DNA from: Actinobacteria bacterium IMCC26207
GTDB taxonomy: Bacteria > Actinomycetota > Acidimicrobiia > Acidimicrobiales > Microtrichaceae
Assembly: GCA_001025035.1 (NCBI GenBank)
Contig: LCZK01000007.1
Location: 1-64,000, forward strand
Direction: 5' to 3'
Length of the DNA: 64,000 nucleotides
The stretch's first letter is position 1. Every line of letters starts with the position of its first letter. Under the pieces are notes generated by a model. The model worked only from the letters and a program-made list of their open reading frames with translations. It was not told the DNA's origin and did no database searches. This document shows positions 25,947 through 35,576 of this stretch, piece after piece. The translations under genes and the position numbers were made by a program.

Positions 25947-26096
25947 ACCTTCGCCACCATTGACGGCGGTGCCAAGCTAGTCATTCATCAAACCGACGTG
26001 CCTGCTCAGTAATTGATCCCAGAGGTGGAACTCGAGTTGAAGAGCAGTGTCGACACGCTCGAAGCACTACTTAATCCCGAGGCTTCGAAGGCCTAA
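25947..26096 (+). pseudogene. Decayed gene end, possibly SRPBCC/AHSA1-like
   Basis: One frame reads TFATIDGGAKLVIHQTDVPA, stop (TAA), then LIPEVELELKSSVDTLEALL and on to a second stop at 26094-26096. The first half resembles the strand 'GGTRLTIHQTG' of SRPBCC/AHSA1 proteins; the second resembles a terminal helix. An internal stop and a stop just upstream make it non-functional. The family guess is weak. Confidence 0.3.
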
Positions 26097-27013
26097 CCCC
26101 CGTATGGCTCTGATCGAGCGATGCCATCAGGCCAGATGGTGTTCACCCATGTGGCTGTCTCCGCGTTCCTTATTCCCGACAGTCTTGCGTCTGTCAGATT
26201 CGCTTTGGTCAGATCCGCACGACTGAGATCGGCATTATCCAAATGGCTCCCCGTCAGGTCGGAATCGGTCAGATTCGCCCCACAGAAGCTTGCTTGCTTC
26301 AGTCTGGCGCCCGTTATGTCAGCGCCGCTCAGGTCGCAGTCACTTAGGGTCGCTTTCAGGAGACTGAAACCCTTGCAATATGCGCCACGCAAACTCGCTC
26401 CAGTCAGATTGCACTCCGTGAAGAGAGAGTCCTTCAGATACGCACCCGACAAATCCGCTCCGCTAAAATCGGAACCAGAAAGAACTGTGTAATACAAATT
26501 CACTCCCGACAGATCCGCACCCCTGAACTGCGAGAAGCGCAAGTCAGTCTGCGTCCCCACCTTGTTCAAAGCCCGAAGGTCAAGTCCGGAAAGAACTGCC
26601 TCAGTCATGTTCGCCAGAAAAAGTCGAGTCCCCGACAGGCTCGAACCACGCAGGTCAGCACCTGTCAGATTGGCACCGTAGAGATCGGCGCCGTTCAAGT
26701 TCGCACCCGACAAATTTGCACCCGACAAATTTGCACCCCAAAGCTGAGCGCCAACTAAACACGCACCACCAAGGTTGGCTTTTGCCAGATTCGCACCCCA
26801 CAGGTGTGCGTGCGTCAGGTCGACTTCGCTCAGGTCGGCCGCCTGCAGGTCTGCGTTCACAAGGTTCGCCTCGTGCATGTCGGCTCCCACCAACCGGACA
26901 CCAGCGAGTGCCGCCATCTGCAGACCACTCCCCGCCAGAGATACCCGGCTTAAGTCCACACCGGTAAGACTCCTTGCCCGCAACACTCGATCCAGATCAC
27001 TTGTTGAGTCCAT
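26093..27013 (-). CDS. Pentapeptide-repeat protein
   Basis: This 306-residue protein is almost wholly A(D/N)LSX repeats from residue 15 to 290 (GANLSGANLSGANLNGADLY), with a short interruption near 145-160 (LRALNKVGTQTDLRFSQF). This fits a long beta-helix. A perfect ribosome-binding site AGGAGGGG stands six bases before the ATG. The ending AETATWVNTIWPDG matches the cap seen in the first pentapeptide protein of the window (TRTIWANTTCPDG), so the two share a C-terminal module. Function is unknown; gyrase-protecting DNA mimicry is one possibility in this family. Confidence 0.88.
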   Translation of the reverse strand: MDSTSDLDRVLRARSLTGVDLSRVSLAGSGLQMAALAGVRLVGADMHEANLVNADLQAADLSEVDLTHAHLWGANLAKANLGGACLVGAQLWGANLSGANLSGANLNGADLYGANLTGADLRGSSLSGTRLFLANMTEAVLSGLDLRALNKVGTQTDLRFSQFRGADLSGVNLYYTVLSGSDFSGADLSGAYLKDSLFTECNLTGASLRGAYCKGFSLLKATLSDCDLSGADITGARLKQASFCGANLTDSDLTGSHLDNADLSRADLTKANLTDARLSGIRNAETATWVNTIWPDGIARSEPYGG

Positions 27014-27274
27014 GTTTGCCCCTCCTGGCTTGTTGGTTATGACACTCCCTCGTTCTCTTGAAGCTATCTACCCCCGAGGCTGCGCCAAAAGCCCTGACGG
27101 CCTCTGCAACACCAAGAAACATTCGAGGAATGTCCTGCTCACCCCTTCCGTTGGAACAACAGCACCAATGTTCAGCGAGCGGGACATCAAAGTAGCGACA
27201 GTACGCTGCGCACCGGAGTTATCTGCCTCGGATTAGCAGTATCAGTGAAGCTCGAACAGCGACAATCAGATAAC

Positions 27275-28987
27275 TCATGGCTCCAGGAGCTTCTCGATGC
27301 GATCTCGTAAATTTAGGCGACGTGTATCCCAGAAGTTCTCGAATCCGGCCAAATCGTGGGGCACACGTTTAACCTCTTGAGCTGTATAGCGCGCTCTGGC
27401 GGACCTCGACAGGGAACTGAGCCAATCTGCTGGCATCTTCGCATTCTTCCCGCCGCGATTGTCCTCCGCACTTAGGAGCTGGAGGTTTGGCAGCTTGTCC
27501 GCCATGTCCGTCAATCGACTCAGTTCAACTGCTGGAACACTAGCCAATTGCAACTGATGGCCGTTTACCTTACTGATGGGAAAAATGTGGTCTTTGTCTA
27601 ATTTTGGGGTCCCAACGCGGTGGTGGACCATCTGGGGGAAGAGCAGTCGCAACAGGGTGATCGTTCGGCGGTCTGCGTAGCGAATCTCACAGAGCTCATC
27701 AAGGAGAGAGTCCGTGACAGCGATCGGTTTAGATATCCGAAGTGCCCTCTCGATTTCCTCCAGAGGAAAGCTGCTGGATCCGTTGGACTTAATCGCAGAC
27801 CTTGTTGCGACGAGAACGGCATCGACGTCCCCTGTCCAGTACCGACGTTGGAGAAGCGATCTTGCGACGAACGCCCGTACCCGGTGCCGATCTTTTTCAT
27901 GTGAATGCGCACTGACATACGAAGGCTTTAATCTTCGATGATAAACGTAATACGTAAGCGGAATGATCACGTTCTGCGCTGGGAGACTTCGTTCAGACAA
28001 GCCAAACGACGAGAGCAGCTTGGCCGCCAACTTCATACTCTCCGCAAATTCCGGCCAGATCTCCTCTAACTTCTGCGCCCGAGGTGCCTTCATAAAATCT
28101 TCGACATGAAACTTGGCGTTGCCACCCAGGACAACGAGTCCAGCCTTCACGATCCGGTCAGCGCTGAAACGGAAGGGTTCTGGAGTCTGCTTATTAATCT
28201 CCCTTCGCAACTTGTCTATCTCTTCCGCTGCGTCGAGGTATTTCCAGCGCGCAGTGGCCGTGCTGACCAGCAGGTCCACAAAAGTTAGCTTTGTTCCTCC
28301 CATGTTGGTTCGGGCAAAGATGTTGAGAACGCGGTCTAAGTCCCGACTGCTCTCGACTTGTAGGCGCAAAGTGGGAGCCTTTATGGCTAGGGCAAGAGTC
28401 TTAAGTACCCGGCGGCGTTTGGCGCTTGGCGTTAGTCCTGCGCGGCGAAGCGCCGTGTTCAACGATGGCGCGTCAACCGCAAGCCCTCGTACGTCTGAAA
28501 CCTGAAACCAAGCTTCGTCGACACACCCTCCAGAGTGGCGAAACAAAAAACTGTATTGGTTGTCTTCCGATCCGGCTTCAGGAGTGTCGCTATCAAGGTC
28601 TAGGAACAAGAACCTCTGAGCCGTCGTCGCTTTCCCTCTATGACTGCCGCGAAGCCCGAGATTCAAGGCAGTCAGGCGTTGCTGCCCGTCAAGCACGGCG
28701 TATACCTGAGAGGCCTTTGGCGGCTTGACAGTTTTATGCTGCGTATTCGGTCCGTCGTAGTTAGTAATGAGTCGGCGAAAGCGGAGTTCAGGATGATCAG
28801 CGGGGCGAGTTCGCCACAGCAGCAAAGTTCCAATGGGATAGCCCCTCATTAGCGAATCAAAAAGCTTGTAGATCTGCGAAGGCTGCCAAACAAACTTGCG
28901 TTGAATCCCCGGTAGTAGCAGATGATCTGCTTTCACCTCGTCTACCGCACGATGAGCGGAAATCTTTTCGCTAAGCGTCGCACTCAT
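27275..28987 (-). CDS. GmrSD-like DUF262/HNH restriction protein
   Basis: This 570-residue protein has an N-terminal DUF262 domain (LLLPGIQRKFVWQPSQIYKL, PIGTLLLWRT, VLDGQQRLTALNL), the ParB-like nucleotide-hydrolysing part of GmrS. A C-terminal DUF1524/HNH nuclease part (KDHIFPIS, KLPNLQLLSAEDNRGGKN, near residues 480-540) corresponds to GmrD. GmrSD enzymes are type IV restriction systems that cut DNA with modified bases such as glucosylated hydroxymethylcytosine. The fused single-chain form is common. Sits among other restriction-like genes, which supports a defence role. Confidence 0.85.
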   Translation of the reverse strand: MSATLSEKISAHRAVDEVKADHLLLPGIQRKFVWQPSQIYKLFDSLMRGYPIGTLLLWRTRPADHPELRFRRLITNYDGPNTQHKTVKPPKASQVYAVLDGQQRLTALNLGLRGSHRGKATTAQRFLFLDLDSDTPEAGSEDNQYSFLFRHSGGCVDEAWFQVSDVRGLAVDAPSLNTALRRAGLTPSAKRRRVLKTLALAIKAPTLRLQVESSRDLDRVLNIFARTNMGGTKLTFVDLLVSTATARWKYLDAAEEIDKLRREINKQTPEPFRFSADRIVKAGLVVLGGNAKFHVEDFMKAPRAQKLEEIWPEFAESMKLAAKLLSSFGLSERSLPAQNVIIPLTYYVYHRRLKPSYVSAHSHEKDRHRVRAFVARSLLQRRYWTGDVDAVLVATRSAIKSNGSSSFPLEEIERALRISKPIAVTDSLLDELCEIRYADRRTITLLRLLFPQMVHHRVGTPKLDKDHIFPISKVNGHQLQLASVPAVELSRLTDMADKLPNLQLLSAEDNRGGKNAKMPADWLSSLSRSARARYTAQEVKRVPHDLAGFENFWDTRRLNLRDRIEKLLEP

Positions 28988-29679
28988 GTTCTGGCTTCAT
29001 CCAATCATGTTGAGGTCGATAAACCCGCTCCAATCCGGATCCTCAGGCTACTAGTTACTTGTCAGCGGAATGTGAAACAGAGAAGGACCCGACCGCCGTA
29101 GAGTTCCTCATGATCTGAAGGGAGGTTCGGGTGACCTCACATCTTCAGCCCCGAAGCTTGAGGTTTGGAACGCCCACGTTCAGTTCCACGGCGCCTACGG
29201 AGCTTCGAAAGTTCGACGGTAAGGGTGCGAGGCGCAGTGCATTACTTACCTGTGACCTGAGTATTCAGGGAGGGTGTAGTGCTGCAACATATTGAGGTCG
29301 CAGGTGTTCTAAAGCGGGTCGGCTATCACTGGGGATAAGTGGTGTTGAACCAGTAGGAATTAATGCGGCGAGCGCTGGCTCGGCTGAGGGTCACTCGGCC
29401 TTATGGCGACTCAAGAACACGGTCGGCGGGAAACGCGCCGAACTAATAGACCCGCCGAAAGACCCGCCGGTACTCCCTCGTGCTCCTGGCTCCTTTGGAT
29501 CCCGCGGCTGAGGAGGTTGGCGAGACTAATCGGATTCGGTCATCCGAGAGAGGGGTTTCGTTTCAAGAAAGGGTCCTCTACTTCTTTGGTGAGCAAGATT
29601 GAGTTTCTCGGCGCTGCTAGCTTGGCGGAACTGCCGCGGCGAGAACTTGCTTAGGGGTGGAGCCAACCGGGGAGGAAGT
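28988..29679. other. Divergent intergenic stretch between restriction genes
   Basis: This region of about 690 bp holds no convincing gene. A frame at 29403-29654 has Arg/Pro-rich, unbalanced composition. The stretch must hold promoters for both the DUF262 gene and the McrB-like gene, but I could not assign boxes. Confidence 0.5.
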
Positions 29680-31365
29680 TTGCCAAATCTTGTCGTCATT
29701 CAGTTGACCCCAGGTCTCATGACCGACAACCTTGAGCGGTCACTCGCCCAAGGCGGCAATCACCCTTGGGCGTTCAATAGTTTCCTGCAGGCGATGGCAG
29801 CAATCAAGAACGATGTGTACGTCGCTTTCGTGTATCCAACAAGACCAGATGGAAAGCCTGTCGGGCGTTCCGGTGCCTACCCGCCAGAAGCAGTGGTTCA
29901 TCGGGTCGTCCTAGGCAGAGTTGCCGTGGCGCTTCACGAAACATCAACGCCGTTCTTTGAGGGGTTCCCATTTGAGTTCCGGTTTGAGTTAGAGGCCGAC
30001 GAAACCTGCGACCCATCGCTTGACCTGACCGGAGTCAGCGAGTTCCTAAACGACCGGATCCATAGCCTTGGTATGGACTCGGTGAAGGTTGTCGATGTGC
30101 TGAGCAACGGTCGATCCTCGAAGGTCGGCTACTTCTTCGACGGCGAGGCACGCTTGACTCCGTGGATGAAGGAGAGTGGCTACATTACGTCTGATGGTGT
30201 CAAGCGGACGGGGCCTCCGCCGAAGTCAGGTCCGTCGACCTCAACGCCACCGCTGACCGCCAATACTCCACTCGCCGATGCTGCCAACGAGTTCGCCGAT
30301 GCTGTCGCAGACTCCGGATTGGTATTCGCCGGCATCAACGAACAACTCCCCCGGGCATTTCTCGCCGGGGTTGTTGCTAAGCGATTCGTCCTACTCACCG
30401 GCCTTTCTGGTTCGGGCAAAACCCAAATCGCCCGTTCGCTGGGTCAGTGGCTGGGCTCCGACGGCGACGGCGCACGACACCTGGTCGTGCCTGTACGAGC
30501 TGACTGGACGACACCAGATCAACTACTCGGGTTCGAAGACGCTCTGTTGCCAATGCGTCACGGCAAGCGCGCTTGGTCGGTTCCACCAGCGCTCGAGTTC
30601 ATGCTTCGCGCTCACCGCTCGCCCGATGACCTGTTCCTGCTCGTACTGGATGAGATGAATCTGGCTCACGTCGAGCGGTACTTCGCCGACGTGCTCTCGG
30701 GCATGGAATCGGGCGAGCCGATTCTGCCAAATCTCGATTACCTCGACGAGCATTGGTACCCGTCGGATGGTCAGCCGATGCTCGTCCCGCTACCGAGGAA
30801 CCTTCTCGTAGTCGGCACGGTGAATGTCGACGAAACGACCTATCAGTTCTCCCCGAAAGTCTTGGACCGTTCATTCAGTTTTGAGTTCAGGGTTGATACT
30901 GAGGAACTCGACGGATCTCTCGGCCAGTTAACTGCGACCTCGTCAGGTGACGCGCATGCAGTTGCAGCTATAGCAAAAGTGGCAGTGGACGCCGACTGGC
31001 AACTCCAGAACCCGATGACCAATCAGGAGGCGCTCGAGGAACTACTGCTCGAACTGCATCGCCAACTGTCAGAAATCGGATTGGAGTTCGGACACAGAAG
31101 CTACCGCGAGGCTGTCCGGATGGCAGCCGTGTTAGACGGCTGCGGTGTCAGCGGCGAAGAGACCATCGTCGACATCGTGGTGATGACAAAGGTGCTGCCA
31201 CGAATCCACGGATCGAGACGCCAACTTGAGCCTTTCCTGAAGTGGTTGCATGCGGCGGCCATCGGTTCCGAACCCGCTAAGCCGCTGTATCCGCTCGTGG
31301 CCCGCAAGACCCAGCGCATGCTTGCAAGCCTCGTAGCGAACCAGTACGCCGGCTTCGCCGAGTAG
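29680..31365 (+). CDS. McrB-like AAA+ GTPase/ATPase of a type IV restriction system
   Basis: The start is uncertain: TTG 29680 follows GGGGAGGAAG closely; ATG 29719 and an upstream TTG at 29599 are alternatives. Residues ~1-190 are a substrate-recognition-like N-terminal region. The AAA+ part has Walker A GLSGSGKT, Walker B LFLLVLDEMN and the McrB hallmark GTVNVDETTYQFSPKVLDR (split here as sensor region). McrB proteins move DNA and activate a partner nuclease. The partner follows 8 bp downstream, so the two form a McrBC-type unit. Recognition of modified DNA is inferred. Confidence 0.85.
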   Translation: MPNLVVIQLTPGLMTDNLERSLAQGGNHPWAFNSFLQAMAAIKNDVYVAFVYPTRPDGKPVGRSGAYPPEAVVHRVVLGRVAVALHETSTPFFEGFPFEFRFELEADETCDPSLDLTGVSEFLNDRIHSLGMDSVKVVDVLSNGRSSKVGYFFDGEARLTPWMKESGYITSDGVKRTGPPPKSGPSTSTPPLTANTPLADAANEFADAVADSGLVFAGINEQLPRAFLAGVVAKRFVLLTGLSGSGKTQIARSLGQWLGSDGDGARHLVVPVRADWTTPDQLLGFEDALLPMRHGKRAWSVPPALEFMLRAHRSPDDLFLLVLDEMNLAHVERYFADVLSGMESGEPILPNLDYLDEHWYPSDGQPMLVPLPRNLLVVGTVNVDETTYQFSPKVLDRSFSFEFRVDTEELDGSLGQLTATSSGDAHAVAAIAKVAVDADWQLQNPMTNQEALEELLLELHRQLSEIGLEFGHRSYREAVRMAAVLDGCGVSGEETIVDIVVMTKVLPRIHGSRRQLEPFLKWLHAAAIGSEPAKPLYPLVARKTQRMLASLVANQYAGFAE

Positions 31366-31373
31366 CTTCTGCG

Positions 31374-33560
31374 ATGTCTCTTCCGATGGTTGTGGTTGGT
31401 AGCGACCTCGGATCACGACTGCTGTTGTACCCGATACGTGCGGGAGACAACTCTTCACATGTGTCCGAGGGCGGAACATACAAGTACCGGGTTGAGTTGC
31501 CCACTGAAGTGGTGAGGCTTGAGCCTTCTGAATGTTTCGAAGTCGACCCCGACAGCTATACGACGGGCCGGTTTCTTCCATCGAACCACGTTGGGACGAT
31601 CAGCGTGGTGGCGACGGGTAAAGATGGTGTCGAAGTTACTTTCGACGTTGAGGTGCATTCTGCAAAGCTGGAGTACGAAACCGAGTACCGATGGCTGCTC
31701 GAACAGGTCGCCGACCACGCAGCGGAGGCAGTCCTGCAGGGGTTCGCTCCCTCATCCCGCCCCTTTACACCGAACCCGGAAGAGCCCGGTGAACTGGCGT
31801 ACAGATCGCTCGCCTTCCTCGCTGCCCGTTTTCGAGACCCCGCCTTCCATGCTGCGATCGCTCAGGTACTCAGATCGCCTCACCGTCGATGGGACGCCAT
31901 TCCTGAGGTACGCCCACTAGCAACCGGGCTCCGCTCCGGCCCGGGGGTGGCACGGGCCTTGGTGCGACCCGGTCGACGTTCAAGCCCGACCCCTACTGCA
32001 CTTGCGCACCTTCCCATTTCGGTGCTTCCCCACCGCGTCGAGACCCTCCGCAACGAAGTCACTTATGACACCAACCCCAACCGCTTCGTACGGTTCGTTT
32101 TCCAGCATTGGCAGTCGCTCGCAACGAACCTTCGATACCAAATCCAAACGCGCAATACGGGCGCCGGGCCTCAAAGGCGCGGAATCGCCGAATCTGACTG
32201 GATTATCGAGCGATGCGAGGAGGTGCTCTCTTCGCCACAGTTCGCTGAGGTCGGTCAGATGCGAGTGTTCCCGCATGGCGATCCGGTCTTACTTGGTCAG
32301 GCTGGCTACCGTGAGATTCTGAGGACCTTCGCGTTGTCAGAGGCGAGCATGTCACTAGACGCGAACCTTGAAGACGACATGTTCTCTGCGACGCAGCGCA
32401 ATATCGCCACGCTGTACGAGTACTGGACGTTCCTCATGCTCGTCGACTGCATCAGTGAACTCTGCGGCACTCAGCCCAAAGGAGTGCTCTTTTCACCGTC
32501 AGAGGCAGGACTCAGTCTGGTGCTTAAAGAAGGTTCTGCCTCGAAGATGTCCTGGACCCATGAGCGTGCAGGCCGTCAAATATCGATCGACCTCTGGTTT
32601 AACCAGACCTTCCCGCGACGAGAGTCGGACGGTGCAGAGATCGCGTCCTGGGCAAGTTCAATTCGACCCGATGCGTCTCTGCGGATCCGACCGGAAACTG
32701 GCCGTCCCACCGCCGCCGCAGACCCTCACTTGGATACATGGATCCATTTCGATGCGAAGTTTCGGATGGATGCACAAGGCTCGCAAATCGCTGAGGAGGA
32801 CCCCAAAAGTACGGCGAAGCGGACCGACCTGTTAAAGATGCACGCCTACCGAGATCTCATCCGACGCAGTGCTGGTGCGTACGTGCTGTATCCCGGAGCT
32901 GGCGAGCCTCATCGCCAACAAGAATTTCACGAGGTGCTGCCCGGTATCGGTGCCTTCCCGTTACGACCAGGCCCTAACGGAGTAGTTCAAGGACGAAACG
33001 CTCTCCGAGATTTCCTTGACGAGACACTTGACCTGACATCAAACCAAGCTTCCATCAACGAACGGCGGCGGTTCTGGGAGCGCGAGCACACACGCGAGGA
33101 CCCGCTCGATGGGACTCGCTCCGTGCGGGCTGTCGACTTCCTTGCTACTCCTCCAGCAGACGAGCAGGTGCTGATTGGCTACGTAAGACCGGCACAACTT
33201 GAGTGGGTCCTTCGGAATCGCCGGTATAACCTGCGCGCTGACCTGAGGCGCGGGTCGGTTAGCAGCACCGACGCGCTACTCGCTGCGCCCTTGGTGCTGT
33301 TGTGGTCTCGGCGCGAGGACGGTCAGCCCTATCTAGTTCAACTCTTCGAACGCACCGGCCCTTGGCAAATAGTTTCCGCCGCCGAACTGGCTGCTGAGGG
33401 CTACCCGACCGGGGGCCGAGCCTCGGTCTACCTTGTGTCAGCGATCAACCCTGTCACAGAGGTGGTCGAGTCGCTGGTACGACACGTGGACTCGCTGCCG
33501 CTTCCTGCGGATCATGCGCCTGCTTATTCGACATGGGCACAGGTGGCGAGCAGCCATTGA
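31374..33560 (+). CDS. DUF2357/PD-(D/E)XK nuclease partner of the McrB-like ATPase
   Basis: This 728-residue protein has an N-terminal beta-rich DUF2357-like region and a central helical part with DNATLYEYWTF-like motif (RNIATLYEYWTFLMLVD). A C-terminal nuclease site HFDAKFR is preceded by RPETGRP and followed by DLLKMHAYRDLIR, the D-x(n)-(D/E)xK arrangement of the PD-(D/E)XK fold used by McrC-like proteins. The tight spacing (8 bp) to the ATPase gene suggests an obligate pair. The last ~130 residues (YVRPAQLEWVLRNRRYNLR) are a short extra domain seen in related proteins. Confidence 0.82.
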   Translation: MSLPMVVVGSDLGSRLLLYPIRAGDNSSHVSEGGTYKYRVELPTEVVRLEPSECFEVDPDSYTTGRFLPSNHVGTISVVATGKDGVEVTFDVEVHSAKLEYETEYRWLLEQVADHAAEAVLQGFAPSSRPFTPNPEEPGELAYRSLAFLAARFRDPAFHAAIAQVLRSPHRRWDAIPEVRPLATGLRSGPGVARALVRPGRRSSPTPTALAHLPISVLPHRVETLRNEVTYDTNPNRFVRFVFQHWQSLATNLRYQIQTRNTGAGPQRRGIAESDWIIERCEEVLSSPQFAEVGQMRVFPHGDPVLLGQAGYREILRTFALSEASMSLDANLEDDMFSATQRNIATLYEYWTFLMLVDCISELCGTQPKGVLFSPSEAGLSLVLKEGSASKMSWTHERAGRQISIDLWFNQTFPRRESDGAEIASWASSIRPDASLRIRPETGRPTAAADPHLDTWIHFDAKFRMDAQGSQIAEEDPKSTAKRTDLLKMHAYRDLIRRSAGAYVLYPGAGEPHRQQEFHEVLPGIGAFPLRPGPNGVVQGRNALRDFLDETLDLTSNQASINERRRFWEREHTREDPLDGTRSVRAVDFLATPPADEQVLIGYVRPAQLEWVLRNRRYNLRADLRRGSVSSTDALLAAPLVLLWSRREDGQPYLVQLFERTGPWQIVSAAELAAEGYPTGGRASVYLVSAINPVTEVVESLVRHVDSLPLPADHAPAYSTWAQVASSH

Positions 33561-33631
33561 GTAGGCGTCTAGGGGTGCGAACAGCGTGCACCCGAGCCAC
33601 ACAACATTGTTTTCACAAGCATCAAGCTGAG

Positions 33632-33782
33632 TTACTTGTCATCCGAGGGGTCAAGTTCTCTGCAAGCTTCGACTAGTTCGTCTCGAGTGATATTCGATGG
33701 CAAGGTCCCAATCCCCGTCATTGAAGACCGCAAGCACTAGGACTTCACTCAGCACAGCGATTTGTCCGCTCCTGCTTGCATA
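33632..33782 (-). pseudogene. Frameshifted gene tail
   Basis: One frame reads SGQIAVLSEVLVLAVFNDGD and then a neighbouring frame reads GTLPSNITRDELVEACRELD, ending at TAA (33632-33634). Each half looks like real protein and they join only by a frameshift near 33700. The second half alone would be a 29-residue frame with an ATG at 33721. Parent family unknown. Confidence 0.3.
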
Positions 33783-33836
33783 GTCTCTCGGCAAAATGCG
33801 GTGCTCCCAGATCAGCCGCAGGTGTGCCCTCGGAAC

Positions 33837-34868
33837 TCATTCGGACTCGTCGAAGAATTTCTTCCACTCCTCGCCGGAGACCTGCTGCCCTCTCACAATA
33901 CGACTAACTAACTCGAGGGACCGATTAGCGCTCTCCGCCGCGGCTGCGCTCACCTCTCGAAGGGATCCGAGGGCCTTCAAAGTCTCATTCGCCGCCTTCT
34001 GAGCCTTCTCAACGTGATTGTCCATCTGCTTTACCCGCCCTAAGTCGCGAATAATCCGCTTGACTACCAGTTCGATCCGACGGTGTTCGATTGCGCCGTC
34101 CCCAAGGAGTGCGATTGAGCGCGCCAACGAGTAAGCGAGAAACAGGTTCGACCAGTCATCGCGTGACACATCGATGATGGCAACAAACGCCGGAATTTCA
34201 GGGTTGAACCTGAGCCCATATTCCTTGTCGTGTATCGCCTTTACCGTCGATGAAGAAGTGTTTTTGTCGAAGATGATGATTGAGACATCGGCCTGACGGT
34301 TCACGAGGGCAGTCAGGTTCTGCCCGTAAGCCGTTTTCTCAGCAGCGTGGGTCGCTTTGCCCGCACCGTCCAGAGTCGTCGGATCACCTACCAGTACTGA
34401 GGCATCCATCTTGGACTCAATTACGATTCGCCTGTCGTGTCCGACTAGGTCTACGACTAGGTCGCCTACTTTCCGGTCCTTCAGCTTGCCTCGGCTCTCC
34501 CCCGTCAGGGTGACCTCGTCCTGCCATTCCTGCTCGTCGATGAAGTCCTGCAACACGATGGCTGCATCGCGTTCCACTGCAGTCCCCTTGGTTGTGGCCT
34601 TCTCCTTGAGTGTCCTTGTCTTGTAGAGCACCTTTAACTCCTCAAGACGTCCCTCCACCTCGTCCTCCACCTTGCGGAAGAAGGCCGCAAGCCTCTCCTC
34701 TCGCCAGGCATAGGCGCCGACGACAAGGAACTTCTTGAAAGCATCCTCGTACTCGCTGGCCGGGATCTGGGAGAAGCACTCGTAAAGAAAGTCATCCTCA
34801 ATCTCGTGAGAATCACCGAACAACACTCGATTAGGTTTCGTGCGCAATTCCACAAACGACTCAGCCAT
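33837..34868 (-). CDS. PD-(D/E)XK nuclease-like protein with C-terminal helices
   Basis: The start is set at ATG 34868 because GGAGG lies eight bases upstream; an in-frame start at 34955 is less likely. It encodes 342 residues. Residues about 140-180 carry the pattern VGDLVVDLVG...RRIVIESKMD, matching the Asp and ExK of restriction-like nucleases. A long helical segment at 255-330 (VEKAQKAANETLKALGSLRE) recalls RmuC-like proteins. The N-terminal 130 residues are charged and helical. Not a clear member of a named family. It lies alone between the McrBC-like pair and the first 77-bp repeat. Confidence 0.65.
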   Translation of the reverse strand: MAESFVELRTKPNRVLFGDSHEIEDDFLYECFSQIPASEYEDAFKKFLVVGAYAWREERLAAFFRKVEDEVEGRLEELKVLYKTRTLKEKATTKGTAVERDAAIVLQDFIDEQEWQDEVTLTGESRGKLKDRKVGDLVVDLVGHDRRIVIESKMDASVLVGDPTTLDGAGKATHAAEKTAYGQNLTALVNRQADVSIIIFDKNTSSSTVKAIHDKEYGLRFNPEIPAFVAIIDVSRDDWSNLFLAYSLARSIALLGDGAIEHRRIELVVKRIIRDLGRVKQMDNHVEKAQKAANETLKALGSLREVSAAAAESANRSLELVSRIVRGQQVSGEEWKKFFDESE

Positions 34869-34970
34869 GGGTCCCTCCTCCAACTCGGCAGACGAAGAGT
34901 CGGCCACACCGGGCCTCCTTCTCCTGCATCTTGTCCCACAGTCTAAGCGCTGCACTAGACCAGATTTGCC

Positions 34971-35047
34971 GCCGATTAGCTGCGTTACTTGGCGAGGCTC
35001 GCACCTAGGCGGGCGACGCTGGCAGTGCCGCCGGAGCAGATGATGAG
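34971..35047. repeat. Flanking direct repeat, left copy
   Basis: These 77 bp match 46350-46426 in the same orientation at 67 positions. Read on the minus strand it encodes LIICSGGTASVARLGASLAK and a TAA stop, followed by 14 bp also identical in the other copy, so it is the 3' end of a gene. A few more residues precede it on this side without a full gene. Confidence 0.9.
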
Positions 35048-35543
35048 AGCACAGGCAATATCGCGAAGATCAGCATGACCCGTCAGCTAGAACCACACGA
35101 CCGGAACCTCATGGAGAACCCAAACGCAGCAGGACGCCAACGACTCGCCACCGTTCAGTCGTAAACCGGGGGGAATCAAGCTCGAGGCCGGCGATACAAC
35201 TCACGCCGAACCATTCCCCGAGGACGGCAACACTGCGGGCCACCGTGACCCGGAAATGGATTAACTCCAGCGACCCCAGCAGATCAACGGACTGTCGGGG
35301 CAGACCTCAACGATTGCGATCGCCTCGAAGTCGAAGTGACCATGCAGACTTTGAGATGATCAAACGGCAAGGCCGCAGTTACACCCACACCTCAGCCAGA
35401 CGTGGACTTAGGGCCTAGATTCGTAGGGCGGTTTGCTGCGACTGTGGGCTCAGCCAGTCTTAGGCGTACTGCTCAGCCTGCACGGCGAATCCTCCATGTC
35501 GAGTAGGTCCCGAACTGAAAATCCTCCTCTTGGCGGGATGCGT
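35048..35543. other. Stretch between left repeat and the next frame
   Basis: No gene can be supported. Short protein-like pieces occur (for example GIKLEAGDTTHAEPFPEDGN ending at 35261-35263) without a start, as expected of decayed DNA at an island edge. Confidence 0.4.
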
Positions 35544-35561
35544 GACACTGTGAAGAGTGTC
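35544..35561. promoter_or_regulatory. Perfect 6+6 palindrome, operator candidate
   Basis: GACACTGTGAAGAGTGTC has 6-bp arms around a 6-bp spacer and ends 15 bp before the ATG at 35577. Confidence 0.4.
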
Positions 35562-35576
35562 GGTACGGTCAGGCTC

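Noticed and set aside
29403..29654. Possible small gene before the McrB-like gene
   Set aside because: Arg/Pro-rich with no ordered hydrophobic pattern and overlapping the next gene's leader; no ribosome-binding site.
34971..35047. Flanking repeat as a tRNA-derived attachment site
   Set aside because: No cloverleaf or T-arm can be drawn; the repeat reads as the coding 3' end of a protein gene with its stop.
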